From positions 1 to 64,000 of the forward strand of contig OMXC01000002.1 in assembly GCA_900314925.1 (NCBI GenBank): a stretch of DNA of 64,000 nucleotides, in the 5' to 3' direction. Under the pieces are notes generated by a model. That model worked only from the letters and a program-made list of their open reading frames with translations, was not told where the DNA came from and searched no databases. The stretch's first letter is position 1. Each line of letters starts with the position of its first letter. Shown here piece by piece: positions 7,543-15,892 of this stretch. The position numbers were made by a program, and so were the translations under genes. Source of the DNA: an uncultured Bacteroidales bacterium (GTDB taxonomy: Bacteria > Bacteroidota > Bacteroidia > Bacteroidales > P3).

Positions 7543-9230
7543 TTCTTCACCAGATCGTTGAACTTGGCGTGGCGCACCTCGTCCTGCAGCAGCAGGTTGA
7601 GCTTGAACTGACCGTCGCGGGCGCCTTCCTTGATGCAGCGCTCCTTGAAGTGCTCGAAGCTCTCCTGCTCCAGGCGGTAGGTGACGGCGTCCTTCAGGCG
7701 CAGCGACTCGCGCTTGGCCTTGTACTCCATGTTGATGTCCTTCAGTGCGGCATCCACGGCCTCGGTGAACTTCTCCGCCTGCTCCTGCGTGGTGGCCTGG
7801 TCGGCGAACTCGTAGTAGAAGTTGTAGCGGCTCTCCGCCAGCTCGGCGAAGCCTATGAAGAAGCGTGTCTTCAGGCCGGTGGTCTCCTCGGCTTTGTGCA
7901 CGGCCTCGATGAACTGGCGCTCGTAGAGTTTCTCGCCGGTCATCGTGACGATGCCGTGGGTCTTCTGTATCATGTGCACCGTGGGCGTGGCGTTGAAGCA
8001 CGGGCCCACCTCAAGCAGGTCGTTCATGTTGTAGCGGTAGAGGCCGGCGAAGGTGGTCACGTAGGGGCAGTAGCGCTGGCCCTCGACGAGCTCGTGCAGC
8101 TGGTAGAAGGTCGGGTTGGGGTTGTCCATGTCCTCCTCCTTGATGAACTCGTAGTAGTGCATGTGGGGGAACATGACGCTGTTCAGCGTGTCGTCCATCA
8201 CCAGGCCGAAGCGGCACTCCGAGGCGAAGTAGCCGAACTCCTGGTGTAGCATGCCCTTGGGGAAGGAGTCTTTGAACTTGTCGAGGTACACCTTCGTGTT
8301 GCCGCACTTCCAGGTGTTCAGTATCTGCAGGTTGGGCCAGTAGTGCTTGGGCAGCACGTCGCCGTACTTGGCCTTCAGCGCGCGCAGCTCGGCGGCGCGT
8401 TTGGGGTTGGGCTTAAGGCAGGCCTCCAGCTCGGCGCGTATCTCGGCCGGTATGTCGAGGTCGGCCTTCAGGGTGCCGTGCTCTATGTCGTTCACATAGT
8501 CGTCGTAGTAGCGGTTCACGTTGTTCTGCAGCTCCACGATGGTCGAGGGGTTGGCGGTAACTATCAGCGTGATGTCCTGCTCGATGCCCATGCGCATCAG
8601 CACATAGTAGCGCGAGGTGTAGTCGGCTATGGAGTAGACACACTGCGGGTTGCTGTAGAGCTTCTTGACGAAGCCGGGGCAGTCCCTCTGCGTCACGCCG
8701 CTCACCGAGCCGTACACCGTCCCGTCGGGGGCGTAGCCCTCGATGACCTTGCCCACTATCGACAGTATCTTGCCGGCGAAGACCTTGTGGCGGTTCTGTA
8801 TGAAGTTGTACAGCCACACCTTCGTCATCTTGCCGTAGATGGTCTTCAGGTAGCGCTCCGTGATGGGTATCCACTTCGGCTCCGCCGTGGAGCCGCTGGT
8901 GGTGGCGTAGAGCACCGGCTTGCCGGGGAACAGGATGTCGGCCTCGCCGTGCTTGTGGCGCTCCACGTAGGGGCGGAAGTCCTCATACTCGTTGGGCTTC
9001 ACCTGCTCGCGGTAGCGGCGGTAGAGCTCGGTGTCGTCCTGGGCCTCCAGGATGTAGCTGAACTTGTGTTCTTTGCCGTAGACGGTGTCCTTGGCGTAGG
9101 TCAGTATCTCTCTCAGCGTCTTCTCCGATGCCTTGCGCGGGTTCTTCGTGGCCCTCACCAGGGCGCGGTACTGTATGCCGCCAGCCATTCCCAACAGCAG
9201 GTTCGGCACAATCATGTTGCTAGTCTTCAT
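7539..9230 (-). CDS. GH3 (auxin-responsive promoter) family acyl-adenylase
   Basis: A 563-residue protein of the GH3/JAR1 superfamily, which adenylates carboxylic acids and joins them to amino acids in plants. Seen here are the ATP-binding loop YATTSGSTAEPKWIP, the FGYFASECRFG region and MTGEKLYERQF near the C-terminal subdomain. Bacterial members are common in Bacteroidota but their acyl substrate is not known to me. The gene follows plsC by 19 nt and overlaps the HAD gene by 4 nt, so it belongs to a lipid-flavoured operon. No signal peptide is seen. Confidence 0.85.
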   Translation of the reverse strand: MKTSNMIVPNLLLGMAGGIQYRALVRATKNPRKASEKTLREILTYAKDTVYGKEHKFSYILEAQDDTELYRRYREQVKPNEYEDFRPYVERHKHGEADILFPGKPVLYATTSGSTAEPKWIPITERYLKTIYGKMTKVWLYNFIQNRHKVFAGKILSIVGKVIEGYAPDGTVYGSVSGVTQRDCPGFVKKLYSNPQCVYSIADYTSRYYVLMRMGIEQDITLIVTANPSTIVELQNNVNRYYDDYVNDIEHGTLKADLDIPAEIRAELEACLKPNPKRAAELRALKAKYGDVLPKHYWPNLQILNTWKCGNTKVYLDKFKDSFPKGMLHQEFGYFASECRFGLVMDDTLNSVMFPHMHYYEFIKEEDMDNPNPTFYQLHELVEGQRYCPYVTTFAGLYRYNMNDLLEVGPCFNATPTVHMIQKTHGIVTMTGEKLYERQFIEAVHKAEETTGLKTRFFIGFAELAESRYNFYYEFADQATTQEQAEKFTEAVDAALKDINMEYKAKRESLRLKDAVTYRLEQESFEHFKERCIKEGARDGQFKLNLLLQDEVRHAKFNDLVKK

Positions 9231-9244
9231 TGTCGTATGTTTGT

Positions 9245-9270
9245 AGTTTTCAATTTTCAGTTTTCAATTC
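9245..9270. repeat. Heptad repeat overlapping the plsC stop
   Basis: AGTTTTC-AATTTTC-AGTTTTC-AATTC: 3.7 heptads at the plsC/GH3 junction. The last coding residues of PlsC (ELKTEN) and its stop codon are written within it, so the repeat sets the C terminus. Confidence 0.6.
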
Positions 9271-10116
9271 GTCATCAGGCACCGCCTCCCAGGGGTTGTG
9301 CCTGATGCCCGCCAGGCGCACCATCGCCGTGTGGGCCTCGGCGCGCAGCCGCTCGGTCTCCTCCTTGCGGGGCTTCGTGGTGTCGGGCATCAGCGGCTCG
9401 CCCACGCGGATGGTCACCGTCGGCATCTCCTTGGGCCCGAAGAGGCGGTAGAGCCCCTTGCGCTCGCGGTAGCTGATGGCCAGCGGCACCACCGGGCAGC
9501 CCCACTTGTAGGCCATGGTGAAAGCGCCTTTGCGGAAAGGGCGTATCGGCTCGTACCAGTCCCACCGCACCTCCTCAGGGAACACCAGCACATGCTCGCC
9601 GCGGCTGTGGTAGTGGTCGAATGCCTCGTCGAACTTGCGCATGCCGCTACGCTTCTCAGGCACCGGTATGCCGCCAACATAGCGCACAAACCAGTACTGC
9701 CCGCCGTTGAAGTGCTTGGCGTACATCGGTATCCAGATGTGGCGCCACCAGCTCAGCGTCTGCTTGACGCACACCGCGTCGAACTGGTACACGTGGTTGC
9801 ACACCGCCACGGCGCCGCCCTTCAGCTCCTTGCGCCACCGGCGCAGGTTGCCGCGCCCCTCGATGCGCAGGCCGTACTTCAGCCTGTTCAAGGGGTAGAC
9901 GACCAGCCACAGGAACAGCGGCCCGATGATATTGCGCTGCAGGCGGTAGCCGAGAGAACGGTCTATGTATGGGTAGCTCTCGTCGAACACAAACTGCCTC
10001 GCGCCGGCTTTCGGAGCCTTCACCTCCACAAGGTGGCGCTGCGCGTTGTCTTGCGGATAAAGCGCTGGGTCATAGGGTATATACGTGCCTTCTTCTACTT
10101 CCAGGTGACTGTACAT
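9250..10116 (-). CDS. plsC: Lysophospholipid acyltransferase (PlsC family)
   Basis: 288 residues from ATG at 10116; an in-frame ATG at 10212 would add 32 residues that read through promoter sequence, so it is rejected. The acyltransferase motifs are NHVYQFD (HX4D catalytic pair), IPVPEKRSG (motif II-like), FPEEVRW in place of the usual FPEGTR (motif III), and VVPLAI (motif IV). It would acylate lysophosphatidate or a related lipid at the inner membrane. It is the first gene of the operon with the acyl-adenylase, HAD phosphatase, helicase and CPBP protease. Its exact acceptor is uncertain because motif III is unusual. Confidence 0.8.
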   Translation of the reverse strand: MYSHLEVEEGTYIPYDPALYPQDNAQRHLVEVKAPKAGARQFVFDESYPYIDRSLGYRLQRNIIGPLFLWLVVYPLNRLKYGLRIEGRGNLRRWRKELKGGAVAVCNHVYQFDAVCVKQTLSWWRHIWIPMYAKHFNGGQYWFVRYVGGIPVPEKRSGMRKFDEAFDHYHSRGEHVLVFPEEVRWDWYEPIRPFRKGAFTMAYKWGCPVVPLAISYRERKGLYRLFGPKEMPTVTIRVGEPLMPDTTKPRKEETERLRAEAHTAMVRLAGIRHNPWEAVPDDELKTEN

Positions 10117-10135
10117 CGCGGTCGTTTTAAAAATG

Positions 10136-10143
10136 CAAAGATA
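10136..10143 (-). promoter_or_regulatory. -7 box of the plsC operon
   Basis: CAAAGATA reads TATCTTTG on the minus strand, 20 nt before the plsC ATG. The region upstream is AT-rich; no TTTG sits at exactly the standard distance. Confidence 0.55.
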
Positions 10144-10238
10144 CAAAATAAAATCAAATATGAAGTACATTAGTAAAAATTTCTTAAAATCGACACCCCG
10201 CCGACACCGCACCCCCTACGCATCCCCTTCGGACCCGG

Positions 10239-10321
10239 TACGGCCGTTCTTCAGTAGTTCTTCAGTAGTTCTTCAGTGCTGCACTGAAGAACTACTGAAG
10301 AACTACTGAAGAACGGCCGTA
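10239..10321. repeat. Perfect 41-nt-arm palindrome (copy A of a dispersed family)
   Basis: The left arm 10239-10279 and right arm 10281-10321 are exact reverse complements around a single T at 10280. Each arm holds the word TTCAGTAGTTC tandemly repeated and ends in GGCCGT. Flanking GC-rich sequence repeats GTAGGGACTCCGTAG-like words up to about 10400. It lies between the divergent plsC and aspS promoters. Related copies are at 26557, 35980 and 58807. Confidence 0.85.
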
Positions 10322-10429
10322 GGGACTCCGTAGAAGCGGCGTAGGGACGACGACGCAACTACGCGCCCAGGGCGTGAGGGCTCCGTAGGGACACCGTCTC
10401 CGGCACCGATGTGAAAAAAGCCAAAGTTA

Positions 10430-10462
10430 TTTGCTGCGGTTAGGATATTTTTTGTAAATTTG
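10430..10462 (+). promoter_or_regulatory. Bacteroidota-type promoter of aspS
   Basis: TTTG at 10430-10433, a 21-nt spacer, then TAAATTTG at 10455-10462. The aspS ATG lies 35 nt downstream. Confidence 0.7.
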
Positions 10463-10496
10463 CACCTTGTTTAAATGTACGAAAACTTGTGTAATT

Positions 10497-12251
10497 ATGT
10501 ATAGGACTAATACTTGCGGCGAGCTCCGCCTCGCCAATGTCGGACAGACCGTGACCCTCGCCGGCTGGGTGCAGCGCTCGCGCGACCTCGGCGGCATGAC
10601 TTTCGTCGACCTGCGCGACCGCTACGGCATCACGCAGCTGGCGTTCAACATGGAGACCAACGCGCCGCTCTGCGAGCAGGCCCGCCGTCTGGGGCGCGAG
10701 TACGTCATACAGGTGACCGGCACGGTCATCGAGCGCAGCTCGAAGAACACGAAAATCCCCACCGGGGAGATTGAAATAGAGGTGGCCACCCTCACCATCC
10801 TCAACGAGGCCAAGACGCCGCCCTTCACCATCGAGGACCAGAGCGACGGCGGCGACGACCTCCGCATGCGCTACCGCTACCTCGACATACGCCGCAACCC
10901 CGTGCGCCAGAACCTCGAGATGCGCCACCGCATGGCTATGCTGGTGCGCAACTACCTCTCCGACCGCGACTTCCTCGAGATAGAGACCCCCATGCTCATC
11001 AAGAGCACGCCCGAAGGCGCCCGCGACTTCGTGGTGCCCAGTCGCATGAACCCCGGCGAGTTCTACGCCCTGCCGCAGAGCCCGCAGCAGTACAAGCAGC
11101 TGCTCATGGTGGCCGGCATGGACCGCTACTTCCAGATAGTGCGCTGCTTCCGCGACGAAGACCTGCGCGCCGACCGCCAGCCGGAGTTCACGCAGATCGA
11201 CTGCGAGATGTCGTTCGTGCACCAGGAGGATGTGCTCAACATGTTCGAGGGCCTGGCCAAGCACCTCTTCAAGGAGATGAAGGGCATTGAGTTCGACAAG
11301 TTCCCCCGCATGACATGGCACGACGCCATGCGCCTCTACGGCTCCGACAAGCCCGACATCCGCTTCGGCATGGAGTTCAAGGAGGTGACCGACGTGGTCA
11401 AGGGCCACGGCTTCGGCCTCTTCGACGGCAGCGAGCTCGTGGTGGGCATCGTGGCTGAGGGCTGCGCCGAGTACACGCGCAAGCAGCTCGACGCGCTGAC
11501 CGACTTTGTGAAGCGTCCGCAGGTGGGTGCCGGTGGCATGGTGTATATCAAATACAACGCCGACGGCTCGTTCAAGAGCTCGGTGGACAAGTTCTACGAC
11601 GCCGAGGCCCTCAAGGCCATCGCCGACAAGATGGGCGCCAAGCCCGGCGACCTGATGCTGCTCCTCTGCGGCCCCGCCATGAAGACGAGAGTGCAGCTCT
11701 GCGCCCTGCGCCTCGAGATGGGCCAGCAGCTCGGCCTGCGCGACCCGCAGAAGTTCGCACCCCTCTGGGTCATCGACTTCCCCCTGCTGGAGTGGGACGA
11801 CGAGACGCAGCGCTACTACGCCATGCACCACCCCTTCACGGCTCCCAAGCCCGAGGACGAGCCCCTGCTGGACGACCCCAGCCGCTGGGGCGACATCCGC
11901 GCCAACGCCTACGACATCGTCATGAACGGCACCGAGGTGGGCGGCGGCTCCATACGTATCCACGACCGCACGCTGCAGAACAAGATGTTCCACACCCTGG
12001 GCTTCACCGACGAGAGCGCCGCCGCGCAGTTCGGATTCCTGATGGATGCCTTCACCTACGGCGCTCCGCCACACGCCGGCCTGGCCTTCGGCTTCGACCG
12101 CCTGTGCAGCATCTTTGCCGGTGCCGACTCCATACGCGACTTCATAGCCTTCCCGAAGAACAACTCGGGCCGCGACGTGATGAGCGGCAGCCCCAGCCCC
12201 ATTGCCCAGGAACAGCTCGACGAGCTCTGCATCAAGGTGGATGTGAAGTAA
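10497..12251 (+). CDS. aspS: Aspartyl-tRNA synthetase
   Basis: 584 residues, the normal bacterial length. The start ATG at 10497 gives [11 protein letters not shown]; an earlier in-frame ATG at 10467 lies too close to the promoter. The N-terminal OB-fold anticodon domain contains [20 protein letters not shown]. Class II motif 2 is [20 protein letters not shown] and motif 3 is GLAFGFDRL. The bacterial GAD insertion domain is present in the middle. It charges tRNA-Asp (tRNA-Asn specificity cannot be judged here). Its stop codon overlaps the menA start (TAATG), so translation of the two is probably coupled. Confidence 0.97.
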   Translation: MYRTNTCGELRLANVGQTVTLAGWVQRSRDLGGMTFVDLRDRYGITQLAFNMETNAPLCEQARRLGREYVIQVTGTVIERSSKNTKIPTGEIEIEVATLTILNEAKTPPFTIEDQSDGGDDLRMRYRYLDIRRNPVRQNLEMRHRMAMLVRNYLSDRDFLEIETPMLIKSTPEGARDFVVPSRMNPGEFYALPQSPQQYKQLLMVAGMDRYFQIVRCFRDEDLRADRQPEFTQIDCEMSFVHQEDVLNMFEGLAKHLFKEMKGIEFDKFPRMTWHDAMRLYGSDKPDIRFGMEFKEVTDVVKGHGFGLFDGSELVVGIVAEGCAEYTRKQLDALTDFVKRPQVGAGGMVYIKYNADGSFKSSVDKFYDAEALKAIADKMGAKPGDLMLLLCGPAMKTRVQLCALRLEMGQQLGLRDPQKFAPLWVIDFPLLEWDDETQRYYAMHHPFTAPKPEDEPLLDDPSRWGDIRANAYDIVMNGTEVGGGSIRIHDRTLQNKMFHTLGFTDESAAAQFGFLMDAFTYGAPPHAGLAFGFDRLCSIFAGADSIRDFIAFPKNNSGRDVMSGSPSPIAQEQLDELCIKVDVK

Positions 12252-13111
12252 TGGTAAAGGCTCTTGTAAAATCTATGCGTCTCCGCACATTGCCCCTGTC
12301 GCTGGCAGGGGTGGTGTGCGGAGGCCTTTTGGCCCAGGGCGAGCATGGCGACAACGGCTGGGCTTTTGCGCTTGTATTGCTGACTGCCTGTGCCCTGCAG
12401 GTGCTCAGCAACCTCAGCAACGAGATGGGCGACCACCTGAGCGGTGTGGACGGCGAGGGTAGGGAAGGCCCCAACTACAGCATGACCGACGGAGGCCTCA
12501 CCGTCAGGCAGATGTGGCGCGCAATCAACGGGACGGTTGTGGCCTGTTGCGTGATCGGCTTGGCTATGGTGCTGGTGTCCGGCAGCCCCTGGTGGGTGTT
12601 GCTGCTTGGCGCCGCCGCCATCTGGGCGGCCACGCACTACACCCTCGGCAAGAAGCCCTACGGCTATATCGGCCTCGGCGACCTGTTCGTCTTCATCTTC
12701 TTCGGCCTGGTGAGCGTGCTGGGTAGCTACTTCGTCGTGGCACACACCATAGACCTCAAATTATGGCTGCTGCTGCCAGCTGTGGGTGTAGGGCTGTTGA
12801 GTGTAGCGGTGCTGAATGTCAATAATATTCGCGACATGCAGAGCGACGAAGGTATCAGGCGCACCGTTCCTTTGCGCATCGGGGTACGCAATGCACGCAT
12901 CTACCAAACGGTGCTTGTGGTGGGTGGCTATCTGCTGATGCTGGTGGGTAGCGGCTCGTGGTGGCCTGTGGCTACCGCGGCCATCTTCGGGTGGCACCTC
13001 CACATTGTGTGGCACAGAGAGGGGCGCCAGCTCGACCCCGCATTGCCGCTGCTGGTGCTCACCACCTTTGCCACGTCGGTTATATACGCACTCTGCCGCT
13101 ATGGCCTATGA
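12251..13111 (+). CDS. menA: 1,4-dihydroxy-2-naphthoate polyprenyltransferase
   Basis: 286 residues with eight or more hydrophobic segments. It is a UbiA-superfamily prenyltransferase. The first aspartate-rich region is NLSNEMGDHLSGVD and the second is NVNNIRDMQSDEG. MenA attaches the polyprenyl tail to DHNA in menaquinone synthesis at the inner membrane. The ATG at 12251 overlaps the aspS TAA, and the next gene encodes the menaquinone methyltransferase. These last two steps of menaquinone synthesis are therefore encoded together, which strongly supports the assignment. Confidence 0.93.
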   Translation: MVKALVKSMRLRTLPLSLAGVVCGGLLAQGEHGDNGWAFALVLLTACALQVLSNLSNEMGDHLSGVDGEGREGPNYSMTDGGLTVRQMWRAINGTVVACCVIGLAMVLVSGSPWWVLLLGAAAIWAATHYTLGKKPYGYIGLGDLFVFIFFGLVSVLGSYFVVAHTIDLKLWLLLPAVGVGLLSVAVLNVNNIRDMQSDEGIRRTVPLRIGVRNARIYQTVLVVGGYLLMLVGSGSWWPVATAAIFGWHLHIVWHREGRQLDPALPLLVLTTFATSVIYALCRYGL

Positions 13112-13772
13112 TTTCGACAAGATAGCGCGCGACTATGACCGCATGAACCACCTTATGACGGCCGGCCTCGATCGCTGTTGGCGGAAGCGCGCTGTACAAG
13201 GCTTGCATGGCAAGGTGCTGGATGTGGCCTGCGGCACGGGCGATATGGTGGTGGAACTGCTGCGGACGCGGCACGCCGCGTCCCTACAGGTGACGGGCGT
13301 AGACCTCAGCGAGGAGATGATGGCCATCGCCAAGCGGAAAGCCCCTCAGGCAGAATACAGGCTTGCCGACGTTGAGCGCCTGCCCTTCGGGGAAGCCAGC
13401 TTCGACGCCGTCACTTGTGCTTTCGGCGTGCGCAACTTTGTGCACTTGGAGCAGGGCCTGCACGAGATGCTGCGGGTGCTGAAGCCCGGCGGACGCATGG
13501 TGATACTGGAGCTGGCCACGCCTGACAGCTCCCTCATACGCCCTTTCTACAACCTCTATACACGTCGCATCATCCCCTGGCTCGGCCAGCGTCTGGCTGG
13601 CAGCCGCGAAGCATATACATACCTGCCGCGAAGCATAGAGCGCTTCCCCAAGGGCGACGCCTTTCTGCAGCTAATTCAGAATTCAGGGTTCAGGATTCAG
13701 GAGTCATGTCAGCGCAAGCTGACATTCGGCGTCTGCCGCATGTATGTGATAAACAAAGAGGCCGCAGCGTAG
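13101..13772 (+). CDS. menG: Demethylmenaquinone methyltransferase (UbiE/MenG)
   Basis: 223 residues. The start is ATG at 13101, overlapping the menA end by 11 nt. SAM-binding motif I is VLDVACGTGDM, followed by GVDLSEEMM and the family signature FGVRNF. The C-terminal signature is LTFGVCRMYV. It methylates demethylmenaquinone to menaquinone. Two segments are written in repeat DNA. RTRHAASLQ comes from a GC-rich palindrome (13264-13283). IQNSGFRIQES comes from five heptads (13673-13707) and replaces the usual residues before the C-terminal signature. The frame stays open and all motifs are present, so the enzyme is probably active. Confidence 0.93.
   Translation: MAYDFDKIARDYDRMNHLMTAGLDRCWRKRAVQGLHGKVLDVACGTGDMVVELLRTRHAASLQVTGVDLSEEMMAIAKRKAPQAEYRLADVERLPFGEASFDAVTCAFGVRNFVHLEQGLHEMLRVLKPGGRMVILELATPDSSLIRPFYNLYTRRIIPWLGQRLAGSREAYTYLPRSIERFPKGDAFLQLIQNSGFRIQESCQRKLTFGVCRMYVINKEAAA
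13264..13283. repeat. GC-rich palindrome inside menG
   Basis: GGACGCGGC and GCCGCGTCC are exact 9-nt arms around AC, followed by CTAC. It looks like a dispersed REP-type unit that has settled in frame in a loop between two core segments of MenG. Confidence 0.6.
13673..13707 (+). repeat. Heptad repeat array inside menG
   Basis: AATTCAG-AATTCAG-GGTTCAG-GATTCAG-GAGTCAT: five direct heptads (consensus RRTTCAG) within the 3' part of the gene. It is the same family as the intergenic array at 2102. Confidence 0.75.
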
Positions 13773-13847
13773 TGCGTCCTCTAAGTCATTAATCCTAAAA
13801 CAAAAATGGGCTTTCTAAAGATTGTCTGTCTCTCCATTTTCTGAGTG

Positions 13848-13855
13848 CAAAAGTA
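13848..13855 (-). promoter_or_regulatory. Orphan minus-strand -7 box downstream of the UpxY-like gene
   Basis: CAAAAGTA reads TACTTTTG on the minus strand, followed by CACTCAG and an 18-codon ORF (ATG at 13837, MERQTIFRKPIFVLGLMT, stop at 13781). Nothing else on that strand follows before menG antisense. It may be a relic promoter or drive a very small peptide or RNA. Confidence 0.35.
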
Positions 13856-13887
13856 CAACCTTCTGCGTGACCCCACAATAACTATAA

Positions 13888-14448
13888 TTAGTGATTTTCA
13901 AACAAGCCTGGTTCATTGCTGGTTAGCTCCTCATTCGTTGGCGCGCGGAGTTCGCTGCGCTTTATATGCACCACAAAAGACATGTTGAGCACGCTGATCT
14001 CCACACAGAAATTGCCGTCCTTGCACTCTTTGATGAGACGCCCCTGCATGCCGGCAAACTCGCCGCTCAGTATGGTGGCCTGCGCGCCCTTGACCAGCTT
14101 GGCTGTCTCGTGCACGTGGAATTCCCTTTGGGTGGCTTCGAAACGGCGTATGGCTTCTATCTCGTTGTCAGGCACCTGTATTATGCTGTGCTGGCTGCTG
14201 ACTATGTATATGACACCCTTTGTGGTGCGTGTCTGGTAGATCTGCCTGTCGTTTATGCGTGCAAAGATATAGCATGGGAACATGGGCTTCTCGGGCAGCT
14301 CTTTGCGTTTGTAGCGCTTGTCGCGGTTGGCCAGCATGGGCAGGTAGTACTCTATCGGCGGCTCGGCCTCTTCAAAGCGCTTGGCTACCAGCAACTCGGC
14401 ATTGTAATGGGTCATGACGGCGACCCAGGAGTGTTTGGAAGTCAACAT
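13888..14448 (-). CDS. UpxY-like NusG paralog (transcription antiterminator)
   Basis: 186 residues with an N-terminal NGN domain (HSWVAVMTHYNAELLVAKRF ... FPCYIFARIN) and a C-terminal KOW segment (VKGAQATILSGEFAGMQGRL). It lacks the length and sequence of the housekeeping NusG. It matches the specialised UpxY/RfaH-type paralogs that Bacteroidales use to allow read-through of capsule operons. Here no polysaccharide operon follows: the next sequence on this strand is a lone promoter and then menG antisense. It may act on a distant locus, or be left from a rearrangement. The ComEA-like gene lies 70 nt upstream. Confidence 0.8.
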   Translation of the reverse strand: MLTSKHSWVAVMTHYNAELLVAKRFEEAEPPIEYYLPMLANRDKRYKRKELPEKPMFPCYIFARINDRQIYQTRTTKGVIYIVSSQHSIIQVPDNEIEAIRRFEATQREFHVHETAKLVKGAQATILSGEFAGMQGRLIKECKDGNFCVEISVLNMSFVVHIKRSELRAPTNEELTSNEPGLFENH

Positions 14449-14518
14449 GGTCTTGGTGTTTTTGCCTCAATAACGCTGTGGCCTTCGTAATATTGTGCGG
14501 CGCTGAATGTTTATTGCC

Positions 14519-15229
14519 CTATCTGCAGCTGTCGAAACTGATATACGGCAGCAATCTGGCCAGCGTGCTGTCGGCCATCGACGGCACGGCGCGCAGGTCT
14601 TCGGCGGTGCTGAAGCGCACACCTTTGTTCCTGAGATTCACGATGTCGCGTGCCTGGTAGTATTCTATGTACGGGTGCTTTATGAGCTCTTTCAGGCCTA
14701 TGTTGTTTATCTCGATGCGACGTATTGCGGTGGTGTCGAGCGTCAGCGAGGGCGCTATATGTGCCAGCAGTTCAGGGGTGAAGCCATAGACTTCAAGCAG
14801 CTGGCCGACGTCGGTGAAGCCGCCGAGCCTGTCGCGATAGCGCACTATGCGGCGTGCGTATGCCGGCCCTATGCCGTGCAGCAGCTGCAACGACGTTGTG
14901 TCGGCATTATTGAGCTCAACGACAAGAGGTTGACGCTTTGTCGCCGGCGTCTGGATGCCGTACATTGTGCTGTCTGTCCGGTAGTCGTCGTGGTACCTGT
15001 GTGTGGCTATGTCCTTGTGCCTGCGCGTCTTGTATCGCTGGTGATAGGCAGAGTCTTCCTTCGATGCCAATATTTTGATGTTTTCGGTGCCGACGCTGTC
15101 GTTTTGCACCGTTGTCGCACTCTTGCGCGACGAAAAAAAGCCGATGGCTGCAATGATGACTAATGATACTGATATCCAGATAATACCGACGATCTGGGAT
15201 TTGTAGAACAGTCTTTTTTTGTCGCCCAT
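14519..15229 (-). CDS. ComEA-like helix-hairpin-helix protein
   Basis: 236 residues. A transmembrane helix spans roughly residues 12-32 (VGIIWISVSLVIIAAIGFF), then a linker. Helix-hairpin-helix DNA-binding motifs follow: LVVELNNADTTSLQLLHGIG is the classic ComEA-type start. A second HhH follows in RRIEINNIGLKELIKHPYI. The domain would face the periplasm and bind DNA, as in competence proteins. A short ComEC-like channel is encoded elsewhere in this window (60272). It may alternatively be a general membrane-anchored DNA-binding protein. Confidence 0.82.
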   Translation of the reverse strand: MGDKKRLFYKSQIVGIIWISVSLVIIAAIGFFSSRKSATTVQNDSVGTENIKILASKEDSAYHQRYKTRRHKDIATHRYHDDYRTDSTMYGIQTPATKRQPLVVELNNADTTSLQLLHGIGPAYARRIVRYRDRLGGFTDVGQLLEVYGFTPELLAHIAPSLTLDTTAIRRIEINNIGLKELIKHPYIEYYQARDIVNLRNKGVRFSTAEDLRAVPSMADSTLARLLPYISFDSCR

Positions 15230-15241
15230 TGAAAGATTTAT

Positions 15242-15272
15242 TTTGCCATGTAAAAAAAATAGTGTACTTTTG
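15242..15272 (+). promoter_or_regulatory. Promoter of tRNA-Val
   Basis: TTTG at 15242-15245, a 19-nt spacer, then TACTTTTG at 15265-15272. The tRNA begins 33 nt downstream. Confidence 0.75.
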
Positions 15273-15304
15273 CAACCGCTTTAGAGAGAAAAAGCACCAC
15301 CTTC

Positions 15305-15379
15305 GGTCTGTTAGCTCAGTTGGTTCAGAGCGCTTCCTTCACACGGAAGAGGTCGAGAGTTCGAATCTCCCACAGACCA
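15305..15379 (+). tRNA. tRNA-Val (CAC)
   Basis: A 75-nt cloverleaf. The acceptor GGTCTGT pairs with ACAGACC and the D arm is TAGCTCAGTTGGTT. The anticodon stem CTTCC/GGAAG has the loop TTCACAC, so the anticodon is CAC (reads GUG). The T arm contains GTTCGAATC. The discriminator is A and CCA is encoded (to 15382). Confidence 0.93.
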
Positions 15380-15385
15380 CCAGCA

Positions 15386-15411
15386 AGCCCCTACGCAGGG
15401 GCTTTTCTTTT
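15386..15411 (+). terminator. Terminator of tRNA-Val
   Basis: AGCCCCT-ACGC-AGGGGCT stem-loop directly after the encoded CCA, followed by a T-rich run (TTTCTTTTTT). Confidence 0.85.
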
Positions 15412-15451
15412 TTCTGTCTCTCAGAGGGGTTGGTTCTTCCATGGTGTTGGG

Positions 15452-15892
15452 TCATAGTGCTTTGACGGCCTGTTCGAGCCAGCGTGCGTCGGTGTCGTCA
15501 AAGGTGTTGAGTTCGCGGCTGTCGATGTCGAGGACGGCGATGACGTCGTCGCCCTTGAACAGCGGCACCACTATCTCGCTGCGGCTCTCCGACGAGCAGG
15601 CTATGTGGCCTGGGAACTCCTCCACGTCGGGCACCACGACGGTGCGGCGTTCCTTCCACGCTGTGCCGCAGACGCCGCGGCCGTAGGCTATGTGCACACA
15701 CGCTATAGGCCCTTGGAAGGGGCCCAGCAGCAGCTCGTTGTCCACGACGCGGTAGAAGCCCGCCCACCAGAAGCCAAACTCCGTGTGCAGCAGCGCCGCC
15801 ACATTGGCCATCTTGGCAATCATGTCGTCTTCGCCCTCGCAGAGGGCTTTCACCTGCGGCAGCAGGCTTTTGTAGCGTTCTTCCTTTGTCAT
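15452..15892 (-). CDS. msrC: Free methionine-(R)-sulfoxide reductase (GAF domain)
   Basis: 146 residues, a single GAF domain of the fRMsr type. The three conserved cysteines are in PIACVHIAYG, RGVCGTAW and GHIACSSESRSEIVVP. The substrate-pocket acid is in AVLDIDS. It reduces free methionine-R-sulfoxide in the cytoplasm. The start is ATG at 15892, overlapping the fucosidase stop by 4 nt, so it is co-translated with an unrelated exported glycosidase. The gene ends convergent with the tRNA-Val unit. Confidence 0.9.
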   Translation of the reverse strand: MTKEERYKSLLPQVKALCEGEDDMIAKMANVAALLHTEFGFWWAGFYRVVDNELLLGPFQGPIACVHIAYGRGVCGTAWKERRTVVVPDVEEFPGHIACSSESRSEIVVPLFKGDDVIAVLDIDSRELNTFDDTDARWLEQAVKAL

